Notes under the pieces: generated by a model
Told to the model about the DNA's origin: nothing
Seen by the model: the letters and a program-made list of their open reading frames with translations, nothing else
The model's database searches: none
Program-made: the position numbers and the translations under genes
Source: RYN-230 sp963829725
GTDB lineage: Bacteria > Actinomycetota > Actinomycetes > Streptosporangiales > Streptosporangiaceae
NCBI GenBank assembly: GCA_963829725.1
Contig: CAWHJW010000003.1
Location: 168,403-232,402 of the forward strand
Length of the DNA stretch: 64,000 nucleotides
Reading direction: 5' to 3'
Part shown: in pieces, positions 25,322 through 34,888 of the stretch
How the letters are laid out: each line of letters begins with the position of its first letter
Numbering within the stretch: position 1 is the stretch's first letter

Positions 25322-26478
25322 TCAGTAGGACCGGGGCAGGCCCAGGCTGTGCTGGGCGACGAAGTTGAGGATCATCTCCCGGTTCACCGGGGCGACCCGG
25401 AGTAGCCGGGCCAGGGCCCAGTAGGGCACCAGCCCGTACTCGGCGGAGAAGCCGTTGCCGCCGTGGGCCTGCATGGCCGCGTCCACCGCGGCGATGGCCG
25501 CCTCGGCCGCCGCGTACTTGGCTACGTTCGCGGCCTCGCCGGCCGGCTCGCCGTGGTCGTGCTGCCAGCAGGCCCGGCGGGTCATCAGCGCGGCCAGCTC
25601 CGTCTCGATCTTGGCCCGGGCCAGCGGGTGCGCCACGCCCTGGTGGGTGCCGATCGGCGCGTCCCACACCTGGCGCTCGGTCGCGTACCGGGCGGCGGCC
25701 GACAGCACGTACCGGGCGATGCCCACGCATGCCGCGGCACCGGTGATCCGCTCCGGGTTCAGCCCGTGGAACACCTGCCGGAACCCCTGGCCCTCCGCGC
25801 CGATCAGGGCCTCCGGCCCGGCCCGGACATCGTCGAAGTGCAGCGTGAACTGCTTCTCCGGCAGCATGAGGTCCACCGGCAGCACCCGCGCCTCCAGCCC
25901 CGGGGCGTCGGCGGGCACCAGGAACAAGGACAGCTCCGCGTTCCCGCCGCGGCCCGACCCGGTGCGGGTGACCACCAGCAGGGCCTCCGCCTCGTCCACC
26001 CCGGAGATGTAGCACTTGGTGCCGCGCAGCACCCAGCCGTCCCCGTCCCGGGCGGCGGTGGTGGACAGCCGGTGCGTGTTTGACCCGGCGTCCGACTCGG
26101 TGATCGCGAACACCACCTTGCTGGTCCCGGCGGCCAGCCCCGGCACGGCAGCCATGTCTTGCGCTGCTCCTCGGTGCCGAACTCGGCGATCAAAGCGGCC
26201 GAGATGGCCGCCGACACCAGGAGCAGCAGCAGCGGGGTGCCCTGCGCGCCGAGTTCCTCGCAGACCAGGGCCAGCTCGGTGAGGCCACCGCCGCCACCGC
26301 CGTACTCGGCCGGGACGCTCACGCCAATGAATCCGGCTTCACCTAGCTTGGCCCACAGCTCATCGCAGGGCGTGCCCGACGCCGCGTGGCTCGTGTAGTA
26401 GCGCGGCCCAAAGCCGCTGGCTATCGCGGCGACTGCCGCCCGCAGGTCGCGATGCTCGGCGCTCTCAGCGAAATCCAC
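25322..26478 (-). pseudogene. Acyl-CoA dehydrogenase with a frameshift
   Basis: The N-terminal frame (MDFAESAEHRDLRAAVAAI, GFIGVSVPAEYGGGGGGLTE) breaks near 26150 after EEQRKTWLP. The C-terminal frame resumes with GTSKVVFAITESDAGSNTHR, TKCYISGVDEAEALLVVT, GFRQVFHGLNPERITGAAAC and AMQAHGGNGFSAEYGL, all diagnostic of FAD-dependent acyl-CoA dehydrogenases; the catalytic Glu region AMQAHGGNG is intact. One missing base explains the break, and the joined length is normal. It precedes the broken acyl-CoA ligase, so both genes of this fatty-acid oxidation pair appear disrupted. Confidence 0.8.
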
Positions 26479-26676
26479 GCCTGCTCCATCGAAGTGATCG
26501 AGGATTCACTTCGGACTGTAGCGGGCCGGCCGCCCGGCTGACTAGCTGGCCGCCCGCTGACCGCAGCGCTCTGGCCTGGCTCTAAGCAGAGATATTGACA
26601 GGTTTTGACGTGTGCTCCCCGCGGGACGGGGTAGCGGGGGAGGCTAAGGCTGAGTGGGCCAACTAGGAGGCACCTG

Positions 26677-26871
26677 ATGAGCGCAGCCGTATCCCGGACC
26701 TCAGCCGCCGAATCACGGGCGCGCGAGCCGCGGGGGCAGGCGCCGGCGGAGGGGCCAGCGGCGCATTCCGCGGCGCAGCCGGAGGCCGGCGCGCACCGGG
26801 CGTCGGGCCGTCGCTGGCGGCTGCGCTGGCGGGCGGGCCTGCACCGGGGAGACCGGGGAGTCGAGGACTGA
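26677..26871 (+). CDS. Small Arg/Ala-rich hypothetical protein (64 aa)
   Basis: The frame begins MSAAVSRTSAAESRAREPRG after a strong TAGGAGG site at ideal spacing and ends in a basic helix (GRRWRLRWRAGLHRGDRG). Composition is disordered and basic. It is divergent from the acyl-CoA dehydrogenase. There is no family; the ribosome site is the main support. Confidence 0.45.
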   Translation: MSAAVSRTSAAESRAREPRGQAPAEGPAAHSAAQPEAGAHRASGRRWRLRWRAGLHRGDRGVED

Positions 26872-26970
26872 GCAGCGGGCTGCCGCGGCCAGCGTCCGGG
26901 TAACACCTGGCTGGGTGGGTGAACTCCGGGGTCAGCCTGGGGTCCAGGCCGGGGCTGCGGTGCCGGCAGG

Positions 26971-27246
26971 CTAGCTGAGCCGCTCGGTGAGGCAGACCGT
27001 TACCTCGTCGCCGGCGTCCTTGCCGATGACCTGCCGGGTCTCGGCCTTGAATGACAGCTTGTGGGTGCCATCACCCAGAGCCATGAAGGACGCCCGGAAT
27101 GGGTGGCCATCCACAGTGCCGCGTACTTTGACCAGGCCCCGCGTGCCGAAGAATTCGGCCGAGCCCGGCATAACCACATAGGTCCAGCCGCCCTTACTGG
27201 GGCTTTTCTGCAGGCGTGCGGTGAATTCCTTACTCAATGCCGTCAC
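26971..27246 (-). CDS. DUF1905 small beta-barrel protein
   Basis: A 91-residue protein with the DUF1905 pattern: FTARLQKSPSKGGWTYVVMP, then VKVRGTVDGHPFRASFMALG, GTHKLSFKAETRQVIGKDAG and DEVTVCLTE. Members fold as a small barrel and are often found alone or joined to YdeI-like domains. Function is not established. It stands as a single gene, with the fragment of a zinc-ribbon paralogue starting on the opposite strand just upstream. Confidence 0.85.
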   Translation of the reverse strand: MTALSKEFTARLQKSPSKGGWTYVVMPGSAEFFGTRGLVKVRGTVDGHPFRASFMALGDGTHKLSFKAETRQVIGKDAGDEVTVCLTERLS

Positions 27247-27284
27247 CGGTGCAGCGTAACCCGGCGGCTCGTGTTGTTACTGAG

Positions 27285-27635
27285 CGCGGTGGCAACGCGG
27301 CGATCTTCGCCGACCGGACGCTGGAGCAGACCGGCAACGCGGCGATCATCGGCGGGGCCGTGGCGGGCGGGAAAGTCCCGGCCGGCCCCGGCGCCCTCGC
27401 CTTCCCTGGGCCGGTGACCCTGGGCCGGGAACCGGATCCTGGCCGTGACCCGGGTGAGGACACCGCGGCGTGGCTGCCGAGTTTCGCCCCCAGTGCGCCA
27501 GCGCCAGCGCCCGCGCCGACGCTGGCGTTGCGGCATCCCGTCCGCCCAGTCCAGGCCGAGCCGCCACCGCTGCGGCGCCCGCTCATCCTGCCGTCGGCCC
27601 GGAACGGCGGCCCGGCGGAGGAGGTCGATGCCTAA
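27285..27635 (+). pseudogene. Fragment of a zinc-ribbon/membrane protein (paralogue of the gene at 36595)
   Basis: The open frame shares a colinear run with the intact gene at 36595: RTLEQTGNAAIIGGAVAGGK, then AFPGP, DPGEDTAAWLPSF, APAPTLAL and RRPLILPS, in the same order and spacing. The N-terminal zinc ribbon, transmembrane helix and C-terminal domain are all missing. The apparent ATG (27237) overlaps the DUF1905 gene and has no ribosome site, so this is best read as the remains of a partial duplication. Confidence 0.7.
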
Positions 27636-27820
27636 CAATGCGGGAAGAATAGAACGACTTTGGCCCAATGCAGGCAAAAGGGACAATGTTTGTTGTATGA
27701 ATGTAAGGGTAGGCCCTTTAGCATTCCTAATGCTGTATTGCTATACTGCTCTTGTTTGCTGATCTACGTCCTCCTTAAGCCTCTCCGCCCCCCAGTGGCT
27801 GCTCAAGTCTGCGGGGTGCA

Positions 27821-29113
27821 GTGATGCGTAGCGCCACGTCACGCGAAGGCGACCGGGCTGGAGGCGGGGTCTTCTGGCCGAAGCGCGGCCTGGCCGTGCT
27901 GGCCGCCGCTTTGCTGGGATGCGCCGGCCTGGGTATGGCCGGGCCGGCGAATGCGGCGATAAGGGTCACCAACCGCGCGCCGCCCGGCGGGACCGCGCCT
28001 CAGTTGCACGTGGCGGGGAACATGCTGGCCACCCCGGGCGGCTCACGGATAGTGCTGCACGGGGTGAACCGCTCGGGCACGGAGTTCGAGTGCCTCGGAA
28101 ACGGTTTCTTCAACGGGCCCCATGACCAGGCATCAGTCACGGCGATGCAGTCGTGGGGGATCAATGCGGTCCGGATCCCGCTCAACGAGGCGTGCTGGAA
28201 CGGCGAGTCTTACATCTCCGCGGCCTACAGGGGGCCGAGCTACCAGGCTGCGATCGAAGCGTACGTCAGGCTGCTCAACGCCAATGGCATGGTGGCGATC
28301 CTCGACCTGCACTGGAGCGATGGGCAATACACCGGGCCGAGATCCGGCTGCTCGTCGGCGAAAGCGGTCTGCCAGAAGCCGATGCCAGATGCCGCCCAAT
28401 CGATCCCGTTCTGGGAGTCGGTGGCCAGGGCGTTCAAGGGAAATGACGCGGTCATCTTCGACCTGTTCAACGAGCCGTTTCCGCAGGCGGCCGACCACAA
28501 CAAGGAGACCGAGGGCTGGCGGTGCTGGCTGTACGGCGCTAAATCGTGTGTCGGTATCGGGTATCCGGTGGCGGGGATGCAGACGCTGGTCAACGCCGTC
28601 CGCCGCACCGGGGCGACCAACGTAATCATGCTGGGTGGCCTGAGCGAGGCCGGTGACCTGACTCAATGGCTGGCCTACGAGCCCCATGACCGGGATCACG
28701 AGCTGGCCGCCTCCTGGCATGCCTACAACTTCGGCGGGTGCACGCAGTCCTGCTGGACCAGTCAGATCGCCCCGGTGATCGCACGGGTCCCGGTGATCGC
28801 CGGGGAGATCGGCGAGAACGATTGCGCGGACACCTACATCGACCCGCTGATGGCCTGGCTGGATTCGGAGCACACCAGCTATCTGGCCTGGGCCTGGGAC
28901 GCCGACTTCAGTTGTTCCGGGGGGCCGGGCCTGATTACCAGTTATGACGGCACGCCCACGCCCTACGGTGCCGGATACGAGTGTCACCTGCAGTCCCTGG
29001 CCGGCTGGCCGGTAATCATAAATCCGGATATGGCTTATAGCTCCTGGTGTGGATGGCATAAAAAAATCGGACACCCACGGAGTGTGGCCACTCTGGCCTT
29101 TTCGGTTTGGTAG
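27821..29113 (+). CDS. Secreted GH5-family glycoside hydrolase, copy A
   Basis: 430 residues with a signal peptide (GLAVLAAALLGCAGLGMAG, cleavage after PANA). The catalytic domain is GH5-like: LHGVNRSGTEFEC, WGINAVRIPLNEACWNG, VAILDLHWSDGQY, acid/base Glu at 218 in DLFNEPFP and nucleophile Glu at 329 in VIAGEIGEND. Members cleave beta-1,4 glucan or mannan chains. The last 30 residues (after LQSLAGW) do not match copy B at 33754 and may be a run-on past a lost stop. The GTG at 27821 is taken as start, but the ribosome site is weak. It lies upstream of the glycosyltransferase operon. Confidence 0.85.
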   Translation: MMRSATSREGDRAGGGVFWPKRGLAVLAAALLGCAGLGMAGPANAAIRVTNRAPPGGTAPQLHVAGNMLATPGGSRIVLHGVNRSGTEFECLGNGFFNGPHDQASVTAMQSWGINAVRIPLNEACWNGESYISAAYRGPSYQAAIEAYVRLLNANGMVAILDLHWSDGQYTGPRSGCSSAKAVCQKPMPDAAQSIPFWESVARAFKGNDAVIFDLFNEPFPQAADHNKETEGWRCWLYGAKSCVGIGYPVAGMQTLVNAVRRTGATNVIMLGGLSEAGDLTQWLAYEPHDRDHELAASWHAYNFGGCTQSCWTSQIAPVIARVPVIAGEIGENDCADTYIDPLMAWLDSEHTSYLAWAWDADFSCSGGPGLITSYDGTPTPYGAGYECHLQSLAGWPVIINPDMAYSSWCGWHKKIGHPRSVATLAFSVW

Positions 29114-29575
29114 AGTCGGCCAGTAATCCAGCAACGTGAGAAGGTGTCCAGCTAAGGAGCTTTTCCTTGTTAGTTCCAGTCGTCAGGTTCTTACTGACGC
29201 TCAGCCTTCCGGGCCAGCGCAAACCGGGAGATAAGTATTAACCAGAAGCTTTCCCGCGCCCGGCCGTATGTGACTTCATCGCCTGAGCGACCGCATGCGG
29301 CGCGCCTTGTCGGTACCTGTAGCGCAGCAGGATCGTCCCCGGGCCCCGAACCACCAGTGACGCTGGTTTCCGCGTCTGCCCGCGCCTTGCGTGCTGGCGG
29401 CTGCAGTGGGTCTCGGTGACCGCGAGCACCGAAGGGTAGTGGGCGCTTAACACGCACAGGCTCATTATCCGCGGCCCCGATTTCAGGGCCAGGCGGATGC
29501 GTGACTGCTGCCCGGAATTCCTTATCCGGGGCGGCACACTGAACTCATCCTTCCTGAAAGCAGGAGAAGATCCCC
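29114..29575. other. Non-coding stretch before the glycan operon
   Basis: No gene is seen. A small GTCAG/CTGAC hairpin near 29190 and a lower-GC patch occur. The segment should contain the promoter of the operon starting at 29576; no clear promoter boxes could be assigned. Confidence 0.4.
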
Positions 29576-31360
29576 TTGACCGCAGAGAGCAACCACACGG
29601 CCAGCCGGATCCGCCCCCAGGCCCGAACCCCCGCATTACGGTCTCCAGCGCACAGTAATGCCGCCGAAACCCAGGAGCTTCCGGGTTCGGCCCTTACGGT
29701 GCGGGCCGGCCCGGGAACCTCGGCAACCCGTCTCCTGGCCCCCCCGGACGAGACTACCCAGTCGTTCTCCCGGGTACGGCTCTCCGCCGGGCCACCGAGG
29801 TGGGCCGGCCGCATGGCCCGCGCCCCGTGGCCCCTGGTCATCGTGCTCGCCATCCAGGCGGCGCTGGCCTTGCGCCTGGTGCGGTCGAATTCGGCGTTCC
29901 TGGACGAGGCGACCTATATCTGGGCCGGGCACGTCGAGTGGGCCCACTGGCTGCACGGCACACCGATCCCCGGGTACGCCACCTACTTCTCCGGGGCGCC
30001 GGTCATCTACCCGCCGCTGGCCGCGATCGCGGACAGCCTGGGCGGCCTGGCCGGCGCGCGCCTGCTGTCCATGGCGTTCATGCTGGGCACGACCACCGCG
30101 CTGTGGGGCACGACATCCCGGCTGTTCGGCCGCCGGGCCGCGGTGGCGGCCACGCTCCTGTTCGTGCTGCTCGGCCCGACCCAGTACCTGAGCGCGTTCG
30201 CGACCTATGACGCCATGGCCCTGTTCCTGCTGGCGGTCGCCGCGTGGCTGCTGGTCGCCGCCCGGGACCAGGCCGATTCCTCGCTGCTGCTGCTGGCCGG
30301 GATCGTCGTCTTGGTGGCGGCGAACGCCACCAAGTACGCGACGGCCCTGTTCGATCCCACCGTCGTGGCCCTGGGCGCCATGGTCATCGTGGACAAGCGG
30401 GGGATGAAGGCGGCCACCGGGCGGTTCGGCTGCGTCGCCGCGTGTACGGTCGCCCTGGCCAGCGCGATCCTTACCCTCGGCGGCTCCTGGTACGTGGTCG
30501 GAGTCCAGTCCACGACTACGGCCCGCAGTACCGGCACCACGTCGGCGGCGCTGGTGCTGGCCGACTCGGCCAAGTGGATATGGGTTCCCTGCGTGATCGC
30601 GGTGGCGGGCGTCGCCTTGGCCGCTTTCACTCACCGCCGCCGGGCCACCACGTGGATACTCTGCATCCTGGCCACTGCGGGCGTTCTGGTACCGCTGGAG
30701 CAGGCCCGTATTCACACCGGTACGTCATTGACCAAGCAGGTGGACTTCGGTGCCTGGTTCGCCGCCATCGCCGCTGGGTACGTGGTGGCCTGGCTGTCCC
30801 GGGCCAGCAGGCGCGCCTGGCTCCGGGCCGCCATGGCCGCGCCCATCCTGGCCGCCGCCGCGTACCCAGCCTGGATCACTGGGCCGCCACAGGCACTGAC
30901 CTTCATGCACGGCTGGGCCAACTCCGCGAGGCCTGTCGCCATCCTGCGCCCGCTGGTTCACAAATACCCTGGCCACTTGCTGGCCGAGGATTACGACGTA
31001 TTCGGTTATTACCTCAGGAATCAGGTGCCGTGGCAGGCCTGGTCGAACACCTGGTACTTCGTTTACAAGAAGAAAATAGCCAAGTCGGTTCTAGGTAATA
31101 ACGGTCAGCCCACCGGGCTCGGTGCCTTCAAGGCCGCCATCAAGAATCGCTATTTTTCGCTGATTGTGCTCAACTTCGGCGACACGGCGACTATCGACGA
31201 CAGCATCACTTCCGATATTCAGCGTTACCGCGAATATCACGTCGTGGCCGAATTGCCGTATTCCGACTCGCACGGCGTCGGCCAGTACACCGTGTGGGCG
31301 CGGGTCCCGGAACCCCGCGGGAGTCAGCCGTTTACGGTGACTCGCGAGGGCCAGCAATGA
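29576..31360 (+). CDS. GT-C membrane glycosyltransferase (GT39/ArnT-like)
   Basis: 594 residues: an 80-residue disordered N-terminus, then about ten hydrophobic segments. The first luminal loop has the acidic pair of GT-C enzymes (NSAFLDEATYIWAGHVEWAH). Later segments such as TLLFVLLGPTQYLSAFATYD and AAIAAGYVVAWLSRA are membrane helices, and a soluble C-terminal domain follows. GT-C enzymes use polyprenyl-phosphate sugars as donors, and a polyprenol-phosphate mannosyltransferase lies two genes down, so mannose transfer at the outer face is a reasonable inference. The TTG start has AGGAGAAG upstream; the stop overlaps the next start by four bases. Confidence 0.8.
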   Translation: MTAESNHTASRIRPQARTPALRSPAHSNAAETQELPGSALTVRAGPGTSATRLLAPPDETTQSFSRVRLSAGPPRWAGRMARAPWPLVIVLAIQAALALRLVRSNSAFLDEATYIWAGHVEWAHWLHGTPIPGYATYFSGAPVIYPPLAAIADSLGGLAGARLLSMAFMLGTTTALWGTTSRLFGRRAAVAATLLFVLLGPTQYLSAFATYDAMALFLLAVAAWLLVAARDQADSSLLLLAGIVVLVAANATKYATALFDPTVVALGAMVIVDKRGMKAATGRFGCVAACTVALASAILTLGGSWYVVGVQSTTTARSTGTTSAALVLADSAKWIWVPCVIAVAGVALAAFTHRRRATTWILCILATAGVLVPLEQARIHTGTSLTKQVDFGAWFAAIAAGYVVAWLSRASRRAWLRAAMAAPILAAAAYPAWITGPPQALTFMHGWANSARPVAILRPLVHKYPGHLLAEDYDVFGYYLRNQVPWQAWSNTWYFVYKKKIAKSVLGNNGQPTGLGAFKAAIKNRYFSLIVLNFGDTATIDDSITSDIQRYREYHVVAELPYSDSHGVGQYTVWARVPEPRGSQPFTVTREGQQ

Positions 31361-32937
31361 CCACTATCGCGAACCGGAATCCAGGCGCCGCCGGATCTCA
31401 CCGGCGGGAAGGGGCGCACCTCCCGGTCCCGCCGTCGGATGAGGACAAGGCCAGCTACACCGACCGGAATCCGGCCCTGATCATCCGCACCTCGCTGGCC
31501 AGTTTCGGCGCGCTGCTGATCAGCCAGGCCCGGTTCATCGCCTCCGCGCCGATACTGCTGGTATTCGCGCCATTCATCGTGTTCACCCTGGCCTACTACT
31601 TGATCTCCCTGTGCGTCAACGCCGGCACCCGCGGCTTCGACGCCTCGGCCCACCGCCGACTGGTGGCGTCCTGGCGCCCGGTCAGCGTCCCTACCCTGGA
31701 CGTTTTCCTGCCCATCTGCGGCGAGCCGCTCGACGTGCTCCGCAACACCTGGGCGCACGTCGCGCAGCTGATCCAGGCCTACCCGGGCCAGGCGATCGCA
31801 TGGGTGCTCGACGACGGTGACAGCGCTGACGCGGCGGCGATGGCCCGCGATTTCGGATTCCAGTACGAGGTGCGCCCGGACCGGGGCTGGATGAAGAAGG
31901 CGGGCAACCTGCGGCACGCCTTCAGCCGGTCAGCGGGCGAGTTCATCCTCATCCTCGACGCCGACTTCGCGCCCCGGGCTGACTTGCCGGCCGAGATGCT
32001 GCCCTACTTCGCCGCTGACGCCACGCTCGGCATCGTCCAGTCGCCGCAGTATTTCCGGACGTCGGCCACGATGTCGTGGATCGAGCGCGGCGCGGGGGCG
32101 GTGCAGGAACTCTTCTACCGCCTGGTGCAGGTCTCCCGGGATCGGCACGACGGTGCCATCTGCGTCGGGTCCTGTGCCATCTACCGCCGCACCGCGCTGG
32201 AGTCGAATGGCGGGACGACCCTGATCGAGCACTCCGAAGACGTGCACACCGGGTTCGATCTGCGCCGGGCAGGCTGGGGCCTGCGGTACATCCCGGTCCC
32301 GCTGGCCACCGGGCTGTGCCCGGCCCACCCCGACTCATTCCTGACCCAGCAGTACCGGTGGTGCGCCGGGTCCATGTCGCTGGTCTTCTCCCGGAAGTTC
32401 TGGGAGACGTCGATGCACTGGCGGACCCGGTTCTGCTACCTGTCCGGCTTCTGTTACTACGTGCACACCGCACTGTTCACGTTCGTCGCGCCATTGCTCC
32501 CGCTGACCATGCTAGTGTTCCTGCCCGAGAAGGTCCGGCTGATCAACTACCTGTTCATCCTGCCCTCGTTCATCTACAACCTGGTGGTCTTCCCGGCCTG
32601 GCACCGCTGCCGGTTCGGGTCGTCGGCCCTGGTCGCCAAGATGCTGTACGGCTGGGCCCACGCGTTCGCGCTCTGGGATCTGCTCCGCGGTCATCCGGTG
32701 GGCTGGCAGCCTACGGGTAACTCGTCGCGCAAGTCGAAGACCCGGCGAATCTGGGCCGGAGTGGCCGTCTGGAATGGCACCACCGGCGCCGCCTGGGTGC
32801 TCTTGTCGGTGCTGCGGCTGAGCGGGTACGGAATGACCATCGTGCCACTTTTCCTGACTGGCCTCATGGCTTCCGCCATCACCACCATGACGCTGCTGGC
32901 GCGGCGTAACCATCTGCGTGTGACTGGAGCAGCGTGA
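31357..32937 (+). CDS. Cellulose-synthase-like GT2 glycosyltransferase
   Basis: 526 residues. Two membrane segments at the N-terminus are followed by a GT2 catalytic domain with all processive-synthase marks: IAWVLDDGDSADAAA (first Asp), FILILDADFAPR (DxD), IEHSEDVHTGFDLRRAGWG (TED-like acid) and FLTQQYRWCAGSMSLVF (QxxRW). Four further hydrophobic segments follow. There is no PilZ domain, so it is not regulated by c-di-GMP through that route. It likely polymerises a beta-linked polysaccharide and exports it; GH5 hydrolases commonly accompany such synthases. The ATG overlaps the previous stop. Confidence 0.85.
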   Translation: MTTIANRNPGAAGSHRREGAHLPVPPSDEDKASYTDRNPALIIRTSLASFGALLISQARFIASAPILLVFAPFIVFTLAYYLISLCVNAGTRGFDASAHRRLVASWRPVSVPTLDVFLPICGEPLDVLRNTWAHVAQLIQAYPGQAIAWVLDDGDSADAAAMARDFGFQYEVRPDRGWMKKAGNLRHAFSRSAGEFILILDADFAPRADLPAEMLPYFAADATLGIVQSPQYFRTSATMSWIERGAGAVQELFYRLVQVSRDRHDGAICVGSCAIYRRTALESNGGTTLIEHSEDVHTGFDLRRAGWGLRYIPVPLATGLCPAHPDSFLTQQYRWCAGSMSLVFSRKFWETSMHWRTRFCYLSGFCYYVHTALFTFVAPLLPLTMLVFLPEKVRLINYLFILPSFIYNLVVFPAWHRCRFGSSALVAKMLYGWAHAFALWDLLRGHPVGWQPTGNSSRKSKTRRIWAGVAVWNGTTGAAWVLLSVLRLSGYGMTIVPLFLTGLMASAITTMTLLARRNHLRVTGAA

Positions 32938-33761
32938 TGAGCAATGCCGGGGGGCCGCAGACAGGCCGGGTCGTAGTCATCATCCCGACGTACAACGAGC
33001 GGGAGAACCTCGAGACCATCGTGGGTCGGCTGCGAAATTCGGTGCCCGACGCCGACGTGCTGGTGGTGGATGACGGCAGCCCCGATGGCACCGGGGAACT
33101 CGCCGACGCGCTGGCCGTCACGGACTACCGGATCCACGTGCTGCACCGGGCCGGGAAGAACGGGCTCGGCGCGGCCTATATCGCCGGATTCCGCTGGGCC
33201 CTCGAGGAGGGATACGCTGCGGCGGTCGAGATGGATGCGGACGGTTCCCACCAGCCGGAACAGCTCCCCGACCTGCTCAGGGAGCTGGACCGTGCCGATC
33301 TCGTGATCGGGTCACGCTGGGTCCCTGGCGGTCAGGTCGTCAACTGGCCCCGGTCCCGGCGGCTGCTGTCGAGAGCCGGCAACACCTACGCACGGCTCGC
33401 GCTGGGCATCGGGATCCGTGACGCCACCGCTGGCTACCGGGTGTACCGGGACACCGCGCTGCAGCGGATCGCGCTCGGCGAAGTCAACTCGCAGGGTTAC
33501 TGCTTCCAGGTGGACCTGACGCTGCGCGCGCTGCGGGCCGGGATGACGGTACGGGAGGTACCCATCACGTTCGTGGAACGGGCCCGCGGTGCCAGCAAGA
33601 TGAGCCGGGCCATCGTCATCGAGGCGCTGTGGCGGATCACCCAGTGGGGAATCGCCAGCCGGCGGGACAGGCTGCGCAGATCTGCGGCCCCGCCGGACGT
33701 GTATGTGCCGTCTGACCAGCGGGCACGGGACCTCCGGACCCAGAAGGCGCACGATGCCTAG
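32937..33761 (+). CDS. Polyprenol-phosphate mannosyltransferase (DPM1/Ppm1-like)
   Basis: A compact GT2 enzyme: VVIIPTYNERENLETIVGRL, VLVVDDGSPDGTGELADAL, GLGAAYIAGFRWALEEGY, AVEMDADGSHQPEQLPDLL, LVIGSRWVPGGQVVNWP and REVPITFVERARGASKMS are the standard blocks of polyprenol-monophosphomannose synthases. It makes mannosyl-phosphoryl-polyprenol at the inner membrane face, the donor for GT-C enzymes. No acyltransferase or transmembrane fusion is present. The ATG at 32937 shares a base with the upstream stop; a GTG one codon earlier is possible. Confidence 0.88.
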   Translation: MSNAGGPQTGRVVVIIPTYNERENLETIVGRLRNSVPDADVLVVDDGSPDGTGELADALAVTDYRIHVLHRAGKNGLGAAYIAGFRWALEEGYAAAVEMDADGSHQPEQLPDLLRELDRADLVIGSRWVPGGQVVNWPRSRRLLSRAGNTYARLALGIGIRDATAGYRVYRDTALQRIALGEVNSQGYCFQVDLTLRALRAGMTVREVPITFVERARGASKMSRAIVIEALWRITQWGIASRRDRLRRSAAPPDVYVPSDQRARDLRTQKAHDA

Positions 33762-34878
33762 AACTGGCCGGCCAGCCAGGTACCTGGTCGGCCTGGCGAT
33801 AGGAGCGATCGGGCTGACGGCGTGGCTCACGCACGGCTCGGAGGCAAGCGCGGCACCGCAGTTGCACGTATCCGGGAACAAGCTGGTCAGCGCCAGCGGT
33901 GCCAGGGTCGTGCTGCACGGCGCCGACCGTTCAGGAACCGAGTACCAATGCATGTCCGGCGGCCATCAGATCTTTGATGGCCCCCGCAATCAGGCGTCGA
34001 TCGCGGTGATGAAAAGATGGCGTATTGACGTGCTCCGGGTGCCGCTCAACGAGGCCTGCTGGAATGGCCAGTCACACATCCACGCGGCCAGGTACCGCAG
34101 TGCCATCAAGGCCTACGTCCAGCTTCTGAACACGAACGGTATCGTGGTCATCCTCGATCTGCACTGGACCGATGGCCAGTACACCGGCCCCTCCTTTAGC
34201 TGCTCATCCGCGAACGCGCTCTGCCAGAAGCCGATGCCGGACAAGGCCGGGGCGGTGCCGTTCTGGTCGTCGGTCGCGAGCATGTTCAAGGGCAACGACG
34301 CGGTCATCTTCGACCTGTTCAACGAGCCCTATCCGGAGCGGGCCGATCATAACAACGAGACCGAGGGCTGGCGGTGCTGGCTGCACGGCGGCGGCGACTG
34401 CGTCGGCATCTCCTATCCGGTAGCCGGGATGCAGACCCTGGTCAACACGGTCCGGGCGGCCGGCGCGAACAACGTGATCATGCTGGGCGGCCTGGCCCTG
34501 TCCGACGACCTGAGTCAGTGGCTCAGGTACGAGCCCGCCGATCCCGACCACAACCTGGTCGCCTCGTGGCACTCCTACAGCTTTAGCGCGTGCCACGACC
34601 GGTCATGCTGGACCAGGCAGGTCGCGCCGGTGATGGCCAAGGTGCCGGTCATCGCCGGCGAGATCGGCGAGATCGACTGCACGGACACCTACCTCAACCC
34701 CCTGATGAAATGGCTCGACTTCAAGCGCGCCGGCTACCTGGCCTGGGCCTGGAACGCCAACTTCCAGTGCGGTGGCCCCAGCCTGATCAAGAGTTACAAC
34801 GGCACTTCCACCGCCTATGGCGCGGGATACCGGGCTCACCTGAGGTTCCTCGCCCGGCGCCGGACGGCCGGCGGATAG
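33754..34878 (+). CDS. Secreted GH5-family glycoside hydrolase, copy B
   Basis: 374 residues, paralogous to the gene at 27821 through almost the whole catalytic domain: LHGADRSGTEYQCM, LNEACWNGQSHIHAARYRSA, VVILDLHWTDGQYTGP, acid/base Glu in DLFNEPYPERADHNNETEGW and nucleophile Glu in VIAGEIGEIDCTDTY. A short signal peptide (YLVGLAIGAIGLTAWLTHG, cleavage near SEASA) precedes it. It starts inside the last codons of the mannosyltransferase (8-nt overlap, AGAAGG site), so it is the last gene of the operon. The tail after HLRFLA is shorter than in copy A. Confidence 0.87.
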   Translation: MPRTGRPARYLVGLAIGAIGLTAWLTHGSEASAAPQLHVSGNKLVSASGARVVLHGADRSGTEYQCMSGGHQIFDGPRNQASIAVMKRWRIDVLRVPLNEACWNGQSHIHAARYRSAIKAYVQLLNTNGIVVILDLHWTDGQYTGPSFSCSSANALCQKPMPDKAGAVPFWSSVASMFKGNDAVIFDLFNEPYPERADHNNETEGWRCWLHGGGDCVGISYPVAGMQTLVNTVRAAGANNVIMLGGLALSDDLSQWLRYEPADPDHNLVASWHSYSFSACHDRSCWTRQVAPVMAKVPVIAGEIGEIDCTDTYLNPLMKWLDFKRAGYLAWAWNANFQCGGPSLIKSYNGTSTAYGAGYRAHLRFLARRRTAGG

Positions 34879-34888
34879 GGCCGGCGCT

